This document shows, one piece after another, positions 21,229 through 22,921 of a DNA stretch of 22,921 nucleotides (position 1 is the stretch's first letter; each line of letters starts with the position of its first letter). This stretch comes from VGEM01 sp033764265 (GTDB lineage: Bacteria > Pseudomonadota > Alphaproteobacteria > Rhodospirillales > Rhodospirillaceae): assembly GCA_033764265.1 (NCBI GenBank), contig JANRJB010000457.1, positions 1 to 22,921 of the forward strand, given 5' to 3'. The translations under genes were made by a program, and so were the position numbers. The notes beneath the pieces are model-generated. The model had not been told where the DNA came from. It worked only from the letters and a program-made list of their open reading frames with translations, and did not search any database.

Positions 21229-22517
21229 GCGAGCCTCTCAAGATCGCCATTGCCGGTCTCGGCACGGTCGGGGCGGGCTCGGTCAAGCTGTTGCGGGAGA
21301 ACGGCGCGGCGATTGCGAAACGGTGCGGTCGCGCGCTGAAGGTTGTCGCCGTCGCGGCGCGGACCAAGGGCCGCGATCGCGGCGTTGATCTGTCCGGAAT
21401 GCAGTGGTTCGACGATCCGGTCGCCATGGCCCGGACCGCGGACGCCGACGTGGTCGTCGAACTGATCGGCGGCGCCGATGGCCCCGCCAAGACCTGCGTC
21501 GAGGCGGCGATCGCCGCGGGCCGCCATGTCGTCACCGCCAACAAGGCGCTCCTCGCGCACCATGGCGTCGCGCTGGCGCGCGCGGCCGAGGCCAAGGGTC
21601 TGTCGCTGTCGTTCGAGGCCGCGGTCGCCGGCGGCATCCCGATCATCAAGGCCCTGCGCGAGGGTCTGGCCGCCAACACGATCACGCGCATCTACGGCAT
21701 CCTGAACGGCACCTGCAATTACATCCTGACCGAAATGCGCGCGACCAAGCGCGACTTCGCCGAGGTGCTGACGGAAGCCCAGGCGCTGGGCTATGCCGAA
21801 GCCGATCCGGCGTTTGATATCGACGGCGTCGACGCCGCCCACAAGCACGCCATCCTGGCCAGTGTCGCCTTCGGCACCACGGTCGACTTCAAGGCGGTGC
21901 ATGTCGAAGGCATCCGGAAGATCACCGCGCTCGACATCGAATATGCCGACCAACTCGGCTACCGGATCAAGTTGCTGGGCCTGGCCGCGCGCCGAGACGG
22001 CGGGATCGAGCAGCGGGTTTACCCGTGCCTGATCGGCCCCGACGTGCCGCTGTCGGCCGTCGATGGCGTGTTTAACGCGGTGGTGGCCGAGGGCGACTTC
22101 GTCGGACGCTCGGTCTACGAGGGTCGCGGCGCCGGCGCCGGCCCGACTGCATCCGCCGTGGTCGCCGACCTGATCGACATCGCCGCCGGCCGGCGGACCC
22201 CGACGTTCGGGATCCCCAGCGGCGAACTGGCGTCGGCGGCCACCGTGCCGATCGCCGACCGGCGCGGGGCATACTATGTGCGCCTGGTGGTGCGCGACCG
22301 GCCCGGTGTGCTGGCCGACATCGCCGCGGCGTTCCGCGATGAGTTGGTGTCGATGGAATCGGTGCTGCAGCGCGGCCGCAGCGCCGATGCGCACGTCAAC
22401 GTGGTGATCGTCACCCACGAAACGGTGGAAGCGCCGCTCGTGCGCGCGCTGGCCAAGATCGCCGTCAACCCGGCGGTGGTCGAGGCGCCGCACATGATCC
22501 GCATCGAGAAATTCTGA
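21225..22517 (+). CDS. hom: homoserine dehydrogenase (Hom)
   Basis: Reduces aspartate semialdehyde to homoserine, the branch to threonine and methionine. The 430 residues show the NAD(P) fold GLGTVGAGSV (11-20), TANKALLAHHG near 105, the family signature ending RIYGILNGTCNYILTEM near 155, and catalytic K207 in DAAHKHAILA. The C-terminal 80 residues (YYVRLVVRDRPGVLADIAAAF onward) form an ACT domain, so feedback control by threonine is likely. The start is GTG 21225, overlapping the aminotransferase stop. It is a stand-alone enzyme, not fused to aspartokinase. Confidence 0.97.
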
Positions 22518-22596
22518 AACGGCGCGAAGAACACCGATTGCGCTGGACCTGTCGGCGCACGACAATTCGGGAAATGTTCAAGGGGTAAGGTCGTCC

Positions 22597-22921
22597 ATGT
22601 CGCTGCAATTGGATTCCACGTTCACCAACGTGCTCGAGCGCAACCTGGCCTTGGAGACGGTGCGCGTGACCGAGGCGGCCGCGCTGTCGGCCTCGAGGCT
22701 GATGGGTCGCGGCGACGAAAAAGCCGCCGACCAGGCCGCCGTCGACGCCATGCGCAAGGCACTCAACAGCCTGAACATCGCCGGCACCGTGGTGATTGGC
22801 GAAGGCGAACGCGATGAGGCGCCGATGCTGTACATCGGCGAGAAGGTCGGTTCGGGCGAGGGGCCCAAGGTCGACATCGCGCTCGACCCCTTGGAGGGCA
22901 CCACCATCACAGCCAAGGGCG
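22597..22921 (+). CDS. glpX: class II fructose-1,6-bisphosphatase (GlpX), 5' part
   Basis: The first 108 residues of a gene running off the right edge. Gluconeogenic (and Calvin-cycle) hydrolysis of fructose-1,6-bisphosphate. Class II signatures are visible: ADQAAVDAMRKALN near 45, GTVVIGEGERDEAPML near 63, and the metal-binding DPLEGTT at 97-103. ATG 22597 has TAAGG six to seven bases upstream and gives the usual MSLQLDSTFTNVLERNLALE start. It lies 79 bp after hom on the same strand, the order hom-glpX seen in many alphaproteobacteria. Confidence 0.95.
   Translation, partial: MSLQLDSTFTNVLERNLALETVRVTEAAALSASRLMGRGDEKAADQAAVDAMRKALNSLNIAGTVVIGEGERDEAPMLYIGEKVGSGEGPKVDIALDPLEGTTITAKG

Noticed and set aside
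22518..22596. Possible riboswitch or attenuator between hom and glpX
   Set aside because: The 79-bp gap shows no leader peptide with repeated Thr/Met codons, no strong hairpin and no T-run.

Overview
The window looks like chromosomal DNA of a high-GC alphaproteobacterium, probably from the Rhodospirillales/Azospirillales side. The basis is a glnB-glnA operon, an S9 protein with a long N-terminal extension, class I PHB synthase, type 2 ArgC, and the order aminotransferase - homoserine dehydrogenase - glpX. This is gene-content inference; no rRNA or taxonomic marker was searched.

Layout. 1-2440: nitrogen assimilation on the minus strand (glnB then glnA, with a terminator after glnA and a candidate sigma-54/NtrC control region before glnB). 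2445-3711: tRNA-His(GTG) and the rplM-rpsI ribosomal operon with a promoter and terminator. 3720-5452: an accessory island that looks visibly less GC-rich than its surroundings, carrying two divergent type II toxin-antitoxin modules, a Phd/ParE pair on minus and a TumE/TumA-like pair on plus. 5488-9328: a large secreted TolB-propeller/amidohydrolase fusion, followed by a REP-associated tyrosine transposase (RAYT) bracketed by its palindromic repeats. 9400-10886: argC overlapping a gamma-carbonic-anhydrase-like gene. 10888-16627: a putative PhoB-controlled phosphonate/phosphite-type ABC transporter (two tandem PhnD-type binding proteins, PhnC, two PhnE permeases), ending with a translationally coupled SUMF1/FGE-like lipoprotein. 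16670-18511: phaC on minus. 18718-19857: a proline/alanine-rich lipoprotein with an OmpA-like tail. 20005-22921: class I/II aminotransferase, hom and the start of glpX.

The most unusual structure is the RAYT-linked repeat, an inverted repeat with 21-22 bp arms containing GGGGTCAGAGTAAATTG. It occurs three times. One copy supplies the last four residues and the stop codon of two convergent genes (the amidohydrolase and the RAYT itself). Another lies in frame inside the signal peptide of the FGE-like lipoprotein. A different nested palindrome of about 140 bp separates phnC from phnE. The phn cluster has a two-half Pho box, a duplicated binding protein, and an FGE-like protein lacking the catalytic cysteines. 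No C-P lyase genes are visible here.

All calls come from reading the sequence and from family knowledge; no database search was run. Gene families are generally secure. Regulatory sites, exact starts of a few genes, and transporter substrate are inferences.
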